64,000 nucleotides of DNA from Anaeromusa acidaminophila DSM 3853 (GTDB lineage: Bacteria > Bacillota > Negativicutes > Anaeromusales > Anaeromusaceae): contig NZ_KB894583.1 of the NCBI RefSeq assembly GCF_000374545.1, forward strand, positions 124,001 through 188,000, in the 5' to 3' direction. A program made the translations under genes and the position numbers. Below are positions 1 to 7,822 of this stretch, piece by piece (position 1 is the first letter of the stretch; the number at the start of each line of letters is the position of its first letter). The notes below the pieces were generated by a model. That model worked only from the letters and a program-made list of their open reading frames with translations, was not told the origin of the DNA and ran no database searches.

Positions 1-904
1 AGAGATGCTGGAAAAAACCGATTTTTCGCATGCGCCCTGGACGTTGGTGGAGGCGGAGGATCAGCGCTTTGCGGCTCTGAAAATATACAATCAAGTAGTG
101 GGCGCGTTAGATGCGGCGTTGCAAAAACCGCGACGAAAGGCGGTTGTCTCGGAGCCGCCTGAGCGCCAAGATGCTGCGGTGATGCATGATTTGGATACTT
201 CCATTTTAGATAAGGCGGATTTGACGTTGCATGTGTCGGAAGGGGACTATAAAAAACGCACGAATGCCCTGCAAGAAGAGCTGCGGACGTTGCAGTATTC
301 GCTGTTTGCCAAGCATGTGCCGACGGTGATTGTTTTTGAGGGCTGGGATGCTGCCGGCAAGGGCGGCTGCATTCGGAGGCTGACGCAAAAGCTGGATCCC
401 CGCGGCTATGGAGTGGTTCCTATTGGCGCGCCCAATGATCTGGAACGGCGGCATCATTACTTGTGGCGTTTTTGGAGGGAATTTCCGAAGGCTGGAGAGA
501 TTGCTATTTTTGACCGCTCTTGGTATGGACGGGTTTTGGTAGAGCGTGTAGAAGGATTTTGTCAGCAGGAAGAATGGAAGCGCGCCTATCATGAAATTAA
601 TGAAATGGAAGAACAATTGGCGTTGGCAGGCGGCGTGCTGATCAAGTTTTGGCTGCATATTGACCAGGATGAGCAGTTGCGACGCTTTCAAGAGCGCCAA
701 GAAAATGCCTATAAGCAGTGGAAGATTACGCCGGAGGATTGGCGCAACCGGGAGAAGTGGCAAACGTATCGCCAAGCCGTGGATGAAATGTTGTTTCGCA
801 CTAGCACAGTCAAGGCGCCGTGGACGCTGGTGGAGGCCAACTCTAAAAATTATGCGCGTTTAAAGGTGCTGGAAACGGTTGTGGCGGCTTTGCGGAAGCA
901 CTAA
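1..904 (+). CDS. pap: Polyphosphate:AMP phosphotransferase (two-domain PPK2), 5'-truncated by the window
   Basis: PPK2-family enzymes move phosphate between polyphosphate and nucleotides; two-domain members typically phosphorylate AMP to ADP in the cytosol. Seen here: the frame is open to the window edge, and the first residues (APWTLVEAED) are the tail of a first PPK2 domain. The motif recurs near the C-terminus (APWTLVEANS), so this is the end of domain 1 plus all of domain 2. Domain 2 has a Walker A-like GWDAAGKGG near position 350, a Walker B-like block with FDRSWYGR near 510, and the RRHHYLWRFW segment between them. The ATG at position 5 is internal, not the start. The family assignment is strong; AMP specificity is inferred from the tandem-domain architecture. 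Confidence 0.88.
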   Translation, partial: EMLEKTDFSHAPWTLVEAEDQRFAALKIYNQVVGALDAALQKPRRKAVVSEPPERQDAAVMHDLDTSILDKADLTLHVSEGDYKKRTNALQEELRTLQYSLFAKHVPTVIVFEGWDAAGKGGCIRRLTQKLDPRGYGVVPIGAPNDLERRHHYLWRFWREFPKAGEIAIFDRSWYGRVLVERVEGFCQQEEWKRAYHEINEMEEQLALAGGVLIKFWLHIDQDEQLRRFQERQENAYKQWKITPEDWRNREKWQTYRQAVDEMLFRTSTVKAPWTLVEANSKNYARLKVLETVVAALRKH

Positions 905-912
905 TTAACTAG

Positions 913-940
913 GTTGCGGAAAAATTTCTTTTTGCAACTT
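913..940 (+). terminator. Possible terminator after the PPK2 gene
   Basis: GTTGC pairs with GCAAC around an inner A5/T5 stem just after the stop codon. The tail is only modestly T-rich. A second small hairpin (CGGCG-TTTGT-CGCCG, 1027-1041) lies further downstream. Nothing else is recognised before the next gene. Confidence 0.35.
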
Positions 941-1112
941 TCTGGGAGCTAGAAAAGACTTGCGCGAAAGCGTGACGCAGAGCGGTATCCTCTCCGACAA
1001 AGATAGTTTATTGCTGTGATGAAATTCGGCGTTTGTCGCCGTTAGATCATAGCTGGCGGCCCTTCCTTTTTGCAGGCCTTCCCTGTATGATGATGCATTG
1101 AGGAGGGTGAGT

Positions 1113-1379
1113 ATGAACGACGAATTGAGACAATTACTGGCGCTGTGCCATCGCTATGTCGAGGGTGAAATGGAGCTGGAAGCTTTTTCGGAGGATTTTG
1201 ATTTGTATTTAACAGAGCACGAAGGCGAACTTCTTTTGCATGAAAGCGCCTATGATCTGTTGGATGAGATCCGGGACTCTCTGATGTATATTCAACCGGA
1301 AGATGCTGGCTTTGCAGCAGAAGAAAGTGACTTGAAAGACCGGATTCGGGCAGGATTGGAACAACTGGACCGATTCTAA
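1113..1379 (+). CDS. Small acidic hypothetical protein (88 aa)
   Basis: I do not recognise this protein. It is 88 residues, strongly acidic and predicted mostly helical, with no Cys, signal peptide or membrane segment. The start is ATG 1113 because AGGAGG at 1101-1106 lies six bases upstream; an upstream in-frame TTG at 1098 overlaps that ribosome site and is unlikely. The gene stands alone between hairpins. The composition would fit a small cytosolic binding or regulatory partner, but that is only a guess. Confidence 0.65.
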   Translation: MNDELRQLLALCHRYVEGEMELEAFSEDFDLYLTEHEGELLLHESAYDLLDEIRDSLMYIQPEDAGFAAEESDLKDRIRAGLEQLDRF

Positions 1380-1382
1380 CAA

Positions 1383-1417
1383 CAGAGGAACTGCTGATTG
1401 TGTCGGCAGTTCCTCTG
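1383..1417 (+). terminator. Perfect 12-bp hairpin after the small acidic gene
   Basis: CAGAGGAACTGC and its exact reverse complement are separated by 11 bases, starting four bases after the stop codon. No T-run follows, so this may be a 3'-end stabilising structure rather than an intrinsic terminator. Confidence 0.45.
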
Positions 1418-1444
1418 CTATCTATAAGAGAGATTAAAGATTGT

Positions 1445-1481
1445 AAAAGTCCGTATCCCTTAAGGGGTGCGGGCTTTTGTG
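1445..1481 (+). terminator. Intrinsic terminator-like hairpin
   Basis: A stem of about 14 bp with several G-U pairs (AAAAGTCCG... pairing with ...GCGGGCTTTT) has a short loop and a TTTT tail. It is a better terminator candidate than the perfect hairpin just upstream. Confidence 0.5.
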
Positions 1482-1505
1482 ATATTCCGGAATTTACAAA
1501 TGAAC

Positions 1506-1532
1506 CGCGAAAGACGCGAAAAACGCGAAAGG
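1506..1532 (+). repeat. Three tandem 9-bp repeats (CGCGAAANN)
   Basis: CGCGAAAGA, CGCGAAAAA and CGCGAAAGG lie head to tail in the spacer before the DUF2157-like gene. The rest of 1482-1630 holds nothing I recognise and no convincing coding frame. Confidence 0.6.
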
Positions 1533-1647
1533 GTTTTAGGAATCAAAATTATATCTCTTTGTTTCGTTCTTGCCTTCTAGAAAATCCGTATTTCCGCAGG
1601 AATGTAGAGGCGTTGTGGCGAAATGAATTTATTTGGAGGTGTAGCGT

Positions 1648-2703
1648 GTGCGGATTGAAAAAAAAGATATAGATGCAGCTGTGCGCAGCGGTATTTTGAA
1701 TAGAGTGCAGGCGGAAGAATTGTGGCAGCTATGGCAGGAGCAGAAAGAGGATGAGCCGCGTTTAAGTCTGTCTCACTTGGCGTATTATTTGGGTGTGCTT
1801 TTGGTTATGGGCGCTATGGGCTGGTTTTTGACTAAGGCGTGGCTGGAATTAAGCGGGCTGGTGCTGTTATGCACAGCCATTTTATATGGTTTTATTTTTC
1901 TTGTGGGCGGCTTATTGTTGCGAGGCCGCCGCGGCGGGCGGCTGCCGGGAGGGCTGGCTGTAACGACGGCTGTGTGCATGACTCCTTTAGCGGTATACGG
2001 CTTTTTGAAATATACCGGCTATTGGGAGGCGCAGCTGACCTTGATGGCTGCCGGCGGTTTTTACAGCCTAGTGCCGCAGCATCGCCTCTGGATGGAAGGG
2101 GCGACCGCGATACTCTCTTTATTGGTGGCTCGGGTGGTTCCCTTTCCTTTTTTACTAGCGCCTTTCGTTATTTCTTTGTGGATGATGGTGCAGGATTTAG
2201 TGCCTCTTTGGCATTGGTTTGTGCCGTGGATTTCTGATGCGTGGGCGAATACGTGGCTGGGGTGCTTGCTCTTTATCTTGGCTGTAGAGGCGGATCGCGG
2301 GCGTTGGCGTCGCAATGGCCCGGATATGGCGTGCTGGCTGTATTTGGCGAGCGGAGCTTCTTTAGCTGCTGGTTTGTATGTTCTAAGCTGGTGGGGATTG
2401 GCTGGCTGGCCGCGCTGGACGACGCTGGTAGCGGCAAGTGTATTTCTGCTGTTAGCGCCGCTTTTCCAACGTTCTATCTTTGTGGTGACAGGCGCTGTGG
2501 GTTATGTAGGATACTTAGGGTACTTGGCGTATGAAGTGTTTGCGGATTCATTGTATTTTCCGCTGGTGCTGAGTGCGTTAGGCGTGCTGTGCGTAGGGGC
2601 CGGCTGGCTGTATCAACGCAAGGCGGCTCGCTGGCGGGCGCAGCTATTAGGGAGTTTGCCAGGCTGGCTTTGTAAACGCTTGCCGCCGTCGGTAGAAGAG
2701 TGA
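1648..2703 (+). CDS. DUF2157-like polytopic membrane protein
   Basis: A 351-residue membrane protein. The N-terminal 45 residues are charged and helical (repeated E/K, WQLWQEQ) and are followed by roughly ten hydrophobic segments. This is the layout of DUF2157-type proteins, whose function is unknown. The start is GTG 1648, with GGAGGT ending about seven bases upstream. It heads a run of five tightly packed genes ending at 5146, with a 19-base gap to the next. The association suggests a membrane partner for the lipoprotein and ligase downstream. The domain name comes from sequence resemblance only. Confidence 0.7.
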   Translation: MRIEKKDIDAAVRSGILNRVQAEELWQLWQEQKEDEPRLSLSHLAYYLGVLLVMGAMGWFLTKAWLELSGLVLLCTAILYGFIFLVGGLLLRGRRGGRLPGGLAVTTAVCMTPLAVYGFLKYTGYWEAQLTLMAAGGFYSLVPQHRLWMEGATAILSLLVARVVPFPFLLAPFVISLWMMVQDLVPLWHWFVPWISDAWANTWLGCLLFILAVEADRGRWRRNGPDMACWLYLASGASLAAGLYVLSWWGLAGWPRWTTLVAASVFLLLAPLFQRSIFVVTGAVGYVGYLGYLAYEVFADSLYFPLVLSALGVLCVGAGWLYQRKAARWRAQLLGSLPGWLCKRLPPSVEE

Positions 2704-2722
2704 GTTTGGAAAGGGAGACAGT

Positions 2723-3175
2723 ATGGCGCGTTTAGAGTATCGTTTACTGGATGAAGCGAAAAACTATCCAGTACTATATGCGTATGAAAGCATTTCGCAG
2801 GGTGAAGTGGCGGCCCGCTTTATTTGTGATCGCTTTGTCAAGGAAAGCACGGCGTATGAGCGCACATCCTGCGCCATAGAACCCGATTGCTTTGTGATTT
2901 ATGTGCAGCCAGACGCTAAGGGGCGGGTTGTTTGGCCAACGGTGGAAACCAAGACGGCTGGTTTACCTTTAGAGCTTGCCGTTTGCGGTAACGGTTTGCT
3001 TTCGGCGCAGCGGCAATTGGTATTGTCTTTTTTGACCTATGAAGAGCTGCACCTGCAGCTGTTGGCTGACTACCGAATGTACCAAGGCGAGGAGTGGTTG
3101 AAGGTATCGGCGGAGTTGGATGAAGATCGTCGGGCCTATGTGTATTATATGGAGAAGGTGAAGGAGGGCGCATGA
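2723..3175 (+). CDS. Hypothetical protein (150 aa) in the ATP-grasp/DUF350 operon
   Basis: I do not recognise this family. The protein is soluble, with alternating beta-like and helical stretches, no signal peptide and no membrane segment. AAGGGAG precedes ATG 2723 at a good distance. Its stop codon overlaps the start of the lipoprotein gene (ATGA), implying translational coupling and a shared role with the lipoprotein and amide ligase that follow. It could be an accessory or scaffold protein for that pathway. Confidence 0.7.
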   Translation: MARLEYRLLDEAKNYPVLYAYESISQGEVAARFICDRFVKESTAYERTSCAIEPDCFVIYVQPDAKGRVVWPTVETKTAGLPLELAVCGNGLLSAQRQLVLSFLTYEELHLQLLADYRMYQGEEWLKVSAELDEDRRAYVYYMEKVKEGA

Positions 3176-3480
3176 AGAAACGTCATTGGGTAGTCGGGCT
3201 TTTTATCGCGGCTTCTTTGGCGGCAGGAGGCTGTTCGTCGTCGACGCAGCAGGCAAAAGAGGCGCCGGGAGATGACGATGAATTAGTGGAGTCCGGAACG
3301 ACTTCAGGGGGGCAGCGACAAGGCGGCGTAGCGCCGGCGCCGTATATTTACGGAGGTTCTCGTTATTTTGGCTCCGGCGGCGGAAGTGGCGGCGTTTCCG
3401 GTGATGGCGCGGCGACTTCCGGTATTTCTCAAGGCAAGGGTGGAATAGGCAGTCAGAGCGCTTCCTCGGGAGGTGGCTGA
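3172..3480 (+). CDS. Small Gly/Ser-rich lipoprotein
   Basis: 102 residues. A lipoprotein signal is clear: MKKRH, a hydrophobic stretch, then an AAGGC lipobox with the lipidated Cys near residue 21. The mature part is low-complexity and flexible, rich in Gly, Ser, Gln and Ala, and ends in SSGGG. It overlaps both neighbours (ATGA upstream, TGATG downstream). In position and character it matches the lipoproteins paired with YjfC/YgiC-type ligases in E. coli (YjfM/YgiB). The terminal glycines are of interest because the adjacent enzyme belongs to a family that amidates a C-terminal glycine. Whether it is the substrate is inference. Confidence 0.8.
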   Translation: MKKRHWVVGLFIAASLAAGGCSSSTQQAKEAPGDDDELVESGTTSGGQRQGGVAPAPYIYGGSRYFGSGGGSGGVSGDGAATSGISQGKGGIGSQSASSGGG

Positions 3481-4697
3481 TGGAGAGCTATGCGGTCCGT
3501 CGCGAACGCTGGTATGGGCCGTTGCGGGATCTGTTTTCCTGGGAAAAGATTGACGGAGAAGAGTATGCGTTAGCCTCCGGGACGCCTGTTTTTTCGCAGC
3601 AATGTCAGGAACTGCAGGCGGCGGCGGAAGGCTTAGCCGCCTTGTGGCATAAAGTGGCTTTGATCGTTTCGCAGGGAGATGTGCGGCTGTTGCGCTGGCT
3701 GGGCTTGCCAGCCGGTATGCAAGAAGCGGTGCGTGAGGGGTTGCAGCTGCCTTGGCTTACGGCCTTGGGTCGTTTTGATTTTGTTCAAACTGTTGCGGGC
3801 TGGAAAGTGTTGGAATATAACTGCGATACACCCAGCGGCGTAGTGGAAGCCTTGGCGGTGAATGGAAAGATTTGCGCTTGCGAAGGGCGAAAAAATCCAA
3901 ATGCCGCCGGCGAAGAACTGCTGCGTCAAGCCATTGCCGAATCGCTATATATAGCGCACCGCGCTGGTTTGGCCGGTGCGGCTGCGTTCAGCGCTTTAGG
4001 AAGCCATAGCGAAGATGCCGGTACGATGAAATACTGGCAATCTCTGGCGGCAGAAGGCTTGTTTGTACCGCTGGAAGAGCTGCGCTATGAAAGGGAGTCT
4101 TTGACTTCCTTGGTTTCGGGGGAGATTGGCTGTTGGTTTCGTCTTCATCCATGGGAGATTATGGTGAAAGAATGCGCTGTCGACGGGTTTCCGACAGGGA
4201 AGCGCGTGCTGGAGTTAGTGGCCGCCAAGAAACTCTTGGCGGTAAATCCGCCCTTGGCAGCCCTTGGTCAATCCAAAGCGTTGCAGGCTCTTATATGGCA
4301 GTTATATGAGGCGGAAGAGTTTTTGACGAAGCAGGAGCGGCAATTGGTGCAGACCTATATGCTGCCTACTTACCGTCAGAATGTGTTTTTAGGAAAAGTT
4401 TCGTATGTACGAAAACCTCTGTGGGGAAGAGAAGGCGGCGGCGTGACGCTGCATGCGGCGGACGGGAGTCTGCTTGCGGGAAGTCGCGGCGGCTGGCATG
4501 GAGCTGCTATCTATCAGCAAGCGGTGGAACTGGAACGTATGCAAGTGATGACGGAGAAGGGCTTGCAGGAAGGCCGGCGCCTTTGGGGCGTCTTTGTGGC
4601 GGGCGGCTCTTTCGCAGGCTTGTTGGTGCGTCTGGGCGCAGCCATTACTGACGACCAAGCTTGGATGACGCCGGTGTATTTGAGCGAGGAGGGATGA
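3480..4697 (+). CDS. Glutathionylspermidine synthetase-like ATP-grasp ligase (YjfC/YgiC type)
   Basis: 405 residues. Family members with the pre-ATP-grasp/ATP-grasp fold form an amide bond between a C-terminal Gly carboxylate and an amine; in authentic GspS these are glutathione and spermidine. Seen here: an N-terminal RRERWYGPL region, the LEYNCDTPSGVVEA block near residue 115 matching the family signature LExNxDxPxxxxEA, and a C-terminal ATP-grasp half. There is no amidase domain, so it is not a bifunctional GspS. The ATG overlaps the lipoprotein stop codon, and the DUF350 gene follows directly. The real substrate is unknown; local context suggests the lipoprotein. Confidence 0.82.
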   Translation: MESYAVRRERWYGPLRDLFSWEKIDGEEYALASGTPVFSQQCQELQAAAEGLAALWHKVALIVSQGDVRLLRWLGLPAGMQEAVREGLQLPWLTALGRFDFVQTVAGWKVLEYNCDTPSGVVEALAVNGKICACEGRKNPNAAGEELLRQAIAESLYIAHRAGLAGAAAFSALGSHSEDAGTMKYWQSLAAEGLFVPLEELRYERESLTSLVSGEIGCWFRLHPWEIMVKECAVDGFPTGKRVLELVAAKKLLAVNPPLAALGQSKALQALIWQLYEAEEFLTKQERQLVQTYMLPTYRQNVFLGKVSYVRKPLWGREGGGVTLHAADGSLLAGSRGGWHGAAIYQQAVELERMQVMTEKGLQEGRRLWGVFVAGGSFAGLLVRLGAAITDDQAWMTPVYLSEEG

Positions 4698-4699
4698 GG

Positions 4700-5146
4700 A
4701 TGATGATGTTAAACATGCAGGGGCAAATACCTCATGTCGTAAATTTTCTGCTATACCTTGCGGTGGCGCTGCCGCTTTTGGGAATCGGCGTTTGGCTTTT
4801 TGCCAGGCTGACTCCTTATAAGGAAGGCGAACTATTGCACAATGGCGCGCAAGACGGGATGGCCGGACGGGCGGCGGAAGCGGCGGCGCACGACTTGGGC
4901 GGCAAACTGTTGGGACTTACGTTGGTCTTGGCTTCCGCTATTTTTCATTCCGTGCATATTTGGGATTTACTCTTTTGGGGCGCTGTGGGTATTGTCAGCC
5001 AGGTGCTCGTGGCCAATCTTTTTGAAAGAATCACTCCATACCGGGTGGCGCAGGAAATTCCCAAAGGCAACGTGGCGGTGGGGATTTTTTCAGCCCGTCT
5101 CAGTGTGGCGGCGGGATTGCTTTTGGCGGCATTGATCAGCTATTAA
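4700..5146 (+). CDS. DUF350 (YjfL-like) membrane protein
   Basis: 149 residues with four predicted membrane helices in two related halves. A TPYKE motif after helix 2 and TPYRVAQEIPKGN after the second half reflect the internal duplication typical of DUF350. Several in-frame ATGs lie at 4694-4706; I chose 4700 because AGGAGG at 4687-4692 is seven bases upstream. It overlaps or abuts the ligase gene. DUF350 proteins regularly accompany GspS-like ligases (E. coli yjfL with yjfC) and their biochemical role is not established. Confidence 0.82.
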   Translation: MMMLNMQGQIPHVVNFLLYLAVALPLLGIGVWLFARLTPYKEGELLHNGAQDGMAGRAAEAAAHDLGGKLLGLTLVLASAIFHSVHIWDLLFWGAVGIVSQVLVANLFERITPYRVAQEIPKGNVAVGIFSARLSVAAGLLLAALISY

Positions 5147-5220
5147 GCGAGGAAATGATGCTTGGCTCACATACTTAGTCAGAATGGTCTTTTTTGCGTC
5201 AGTCTTTGTCAGAAAGCCTC

Positions 5221-5239
5221 GGCAGAGCGCCGCTCTGCC
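5221..5239. repeat. Palindromic hairpin in a 216-base spacer
   Basis: GGCAGAGCG, one base, then CGCTCTGCC. The surrounding 5147-5362 spacer also carries scattered GTCAG/CTGAC words in both orientations, but no T-run and no clear promoter. It could end the upstream operon or fold the next leader. Confidence 0.45.
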
Positions 5240-5362
5240 TGCGTTTTCTTTCGCGTCTGACGGAAAAATCCTCGCCCTGACGAAGCGTTCGCTCAAGTGT
5301 CATCTCCTCGAAATTTGATTGGCAGATGAGTTGTTTTAATTAGAAGTTGGAGGATGGATAAT

Positions 5363-5668
5363 ATGGGACGTAAAATTCAAAAAAACCGTAGTGATTCGGA
5401 TATGTTTCAAGGGTATGTAGAGGAGCGTTCTTTTGAGCACCAATGGTTGGGCGAATCTACGCCGCAGCCGAGACCGGCGGTAGGGCGCAAAGGAAGTAAA
5501 AACGCGGAAAGTGAATCGTTTTTGCCTGTAAAGACGAGGGAAGAGCTGGAAAAAGCGTTAGTGGCCATTAAGCTGGAGTTATATAAAGAGGGCGTGCAAG
5601 AGTATCATCTGCAGGTGAAACGAGCGGGTAACAGCATTACGTTGACGGTGCTTCCAGGCAAAGGCTAA
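5363..5668 (+). CDS. Hypothetical protein (101 aa)
   Basis: Not recognised. It has a basic, polar N-terminal half (residues 1-55), likely disordered, and a compact C-terminal half from about residue 55 that looks alpha/beta. I chose ATG 5363 over 5354 because GGAGG at 5349-5353 touches the earlier ATG but is nine bases from this one. It lies 12 bases before the HPr-fused regulator gene, so the two are probably cotranscribed. No membrane segment or cysteine motif. Confidence 0.6.
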   Translation: MGRKIQKNRSDSDMFQGYVEERSFEHQWLGESTPQPRPAVGRKGSKNAESESFLPVKTREELEKALVAIKLELYKEGVQEYHLQVKRAGNSITLTVLPGKG

Positions 5669-5680
5669 GCGGAGGATTTC

Positions 5681-7732
5681 ATGGCATACGAGCAGCGGAT
5701 AGTTTTTCGGCATCCCAAGGGGCTTCATACCCGGGTAGCGGCTATGGTGGTGCAGCGTTTCCAAGAACTCAGGCAGCGCTACGGCAGCGAGATTACCTTG
5801 CGTAAGGAAACTGGCAAAGTAGTGCCGGCCAATAATTTAATGCTTCTAGTGGGCCTAAAGGTGCGCGCTGGAGATGTGTTATGGGTTGGCGCTGATGGCG
5901 CTGAAGCGGGAGAAGCTGCGCAAGAGATGGCTGCGTTTTTGGAAGGGGATTTTTCTTTGGCGGCGGCCCCTGCCTGGCAGGGCATGGATGCCGTGTTGCA
6001 GGAGAATGCCTTTACGGCGGAACAGATTTTTCGCAGTATCGCCAGCGGCTTGATGGTTACGGATCAAGAGGACCGCATTACCGTGTTCAATCCGGCGGCG
6101 GAGCGCATTATGGGTGTGACTGCGGCGGAAGTCATCGGTCGCAAGGTGTTCGAAGCCATTCCTGGTTCTCGGTTGCATATTGTCAACCAGACGGGAGAAG
6201 CAGAGTTGGGGCAACGGCAGTTAACAGGGCGTTCGGTGACGGTTACCAATCGGACGCCGATTGTGATTGACGGCAAAGTTTGCGGCGCTGTAGCTGTTTT
6301 TGAGGATATTTCGATCTTAGAGCGCGTTTCCGGGGAATTGCAAGAGGTAAAGGAACTAAAAGAGCGCCTGCAGCTGATTTTGGAATCGGTGCAGGACGGC
6401 ATCTGCGTTTTTGATAAACAAGGTGTGATTACCTATGTGAATGATGCGTATGTGGCGATGTGCGGTGAGAAACGGGAAGACCTTTTGGGGCAGCGTGTAG
6501 GCGATATTTCTCCCGGTGGGGGGCGTAGTTTGATGCTGACAAGCGGCCAAGCGGTGCTGGGCAGCATCAGTCGCAAACGCAGCGGCGTGACGTTGATTTC
6601 GAATATTAATCCGATTTTTGTGGATGGCGCCTTGACTGGCGGTTTGTCGGTCAGTAAAAATACAACGGAACTGCAATTACTGGCGGATAAGCTGAACGAG
6701 GCGAATGCGCGGGCGGACTATTTGGAAGAAGAGTTGCTTCGTACTCGACGGCCTCATGCGGCGTTTCACAATTTCATTGGTCGCAGCGGCAAGGTGAAAG
6801 ATTGCCTGGCGATGGCTTCGAAAGCGGCGGCGGCGCAGGCTACGGTGCTCATACGAGGCGAAAGCGGCACCGGCAAGGAATTGGTTGCCGAAGGTATCCA
6901 TTATGCCAGCCCTCGTTCCCAGGGACCTTTTATCCGGGTTAATTGCGGCGCCATTCCTTCGGCGCTCTTGGAAAGCGAGCTTTTTGGCCATGAAAAAGGC
7001 GCTTTTACTGGAGCTGTGCGGCGGAAGCTGGGGCGATTTGAATTGGCTGACGGCGGCAGTCTGTTTTTGGATGAAATCGGCGAAATGGATAAGACTATGC
7101 AAGTGAAGCTGCTGCGAGCGCTGCAGCAACGGGAGATAGAACGTGTCGGCGGCGAAGAGACGGTGCGTGTGGATGTGCGAATTATTGCCGCTACCCATCG
7201 GGATCTGGAGGCCATGGTAGCTGCTGGAGACTTTCGGGAGGATTTGTATTATCGCTTGAATGTAGTACCGGTACTGTTGCCGCCTTTGCGGGAACGTAAA
7301 GAAGATATTCCTCTTTTGGCGGAATATTTTTTAGAAAAAGTTTCCCGGCGCGAAGGGTTTTCCTGCCAAGGGTTTCAACGGGAAGCGCTGGAAGCGTTTC
7401 AAGGATACAACTGGCCAGGAAATGTGAGGGAATTAGAGAATGTAGTAGAGCGTATGGTGACGCTGACCGAAGGGGTTCAGTTGGGCTTGGAGGATTTACC
7501 TCTCTATTTGCGCAAGGAAATGGGCGTGGAACCGGTTTTGCCAGCTTTGCGACAGGAAGAGCCGCTGTTGCCCTGGACAGAGTATGAAAAAAATATCATT
7601 GCTTTAGCGTTAGAACGCTGCGGCAGTTATAATGCAGCAGGTAAGGCGCTAGGTTTGACGCATAAGACGATTGCGGCGAAGGCGCGCAAGTATGGCTTGG
7701 AAAAACAGACATCTTGGGTAAAAACGGACTAA
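5681..7732 (+). CDS. Sigma-54-dependent activator with N-terminal HPr-like domain (dha regulator)
   Basis: 683 residues. Order of domains: HPr-like domain at about 1-90 with the phospho-acceptor motif KGLHTR (His16); two PAS-like domains at about 110-215 and 225-335; AAA+ core at about 365-600 with Walker A GESGTGKE at 393 and the sigma-54-contacting GAFTGA at 440; and a Fis-type helix-turn-helix at the C-terminus (NAAGKALGLTHKTIAAKA). It lies directly upstream of a sigma-54 promoter and dhaKLM-HPr-EI, so it is very likely their activator. The retained His suggests PTS phosphorylation tunes its activity. E. coli DhaR instead senses DhaK/DhaL through a GAF-PAS region. GCGGAGG precedes the ATG at good spacing. 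Confidence 0.9.
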   Translation: MAYEQRIVFRHPKGLHTRVAAMVVQRFQELRQRYGSEITLRKETGKVVPANNLMLLVGLKVRAGDVLWVGADGAEAGEAAQEMAAFLEGDFSLAAAPAWQGMDAVLQENAFTAEQIFRSIASGLMVTDQEDRITVFNPAAERIMGVTAAEVIGRKVFEAIPGSRLHIVNQTGEAELGQRQLTGRSVTVTNRTPIVIDGKVCGAVAVFEDISILERVSGELQEVKELKERLQLILESVQDGICVFDKQGVITYVNDAYVAMCGEKREDLLGQRVGDISPGGGRSLMLTSGQAVLGSISRKRSGVTLISNINPIFVDGALTGGLSVSKNTTELQLLADKLNEANARADYLEEELLRTRRPHAAFHNFIGRSGKVKDCLAMASKAAAAQATVLIRGESGTGKELVAEGIHYASPRSQGPFIRVNCGAIPSALLESELFGHEKGAFTGAVRRKLGRFELADGGSLFLDEIGEMDKTMQVKLLRALQQREIERVGGEETVRVDVRIIAATHRDLEAMVAAGDFREDLYYRLNVVPVLLPPLRERKEDIPLLAEYFLEKVSRREGFSCQGFQREALEAFQGYNWPGNVRELENVVERMVTLTEGVQLGLEDLPLYLRKEMGVEPVLPALRQEEPLLPWTEYEKNIIALALERCGSYNAAGKALGLTHKTIAAKARKYGLEKQTSWVKTD

Positions 7733-7733
7733 T

Positions 7734-7780
7734 TGTTCTTTTTTACCAACAAAAAACGAGATGTCTGTTCTTTTTTACCA
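7734..7780 (+). promoter_or_regulatory. Upstream activator sites: two perfect 15-bp direct repeats
   Basis: TGTTCTTTTTTACCA occurs at 7734-7748 and again at 7766-7780, a 32-bp period, close to three helical turns. An approximate inverted copy (CTTGGGTAAAAAC) lies at 7713-7725 in the end of the regulator gene. The repeats sit about 50-90 bp upstream of the -24 element, the right place for enhancer binding by the adjacent activator. Confidence 0.75.
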
Positions 7781-7822
7781 AGAATTAAAAGGAAAGGGGG
7801 CTTAGTTGCAGCAAAAACGCGT

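Noticed and set aside
206-775. Long antisense open frames over strongly conserved genes (for example opposite the PPK2 gene, and 18687-20090 opposite the binding protein)
   Set aside because: They mirror the codon pattern of well-supported genes on the other strand and have no ribosome sites or family features.
1400-1672. 90-residue open frame in the spacer before the DUF2157-like gene
   Set aside because: It crosses a terminator hairpin and the tandem 9-bp repeat, has no ribosome site and shows no protein-like composition.
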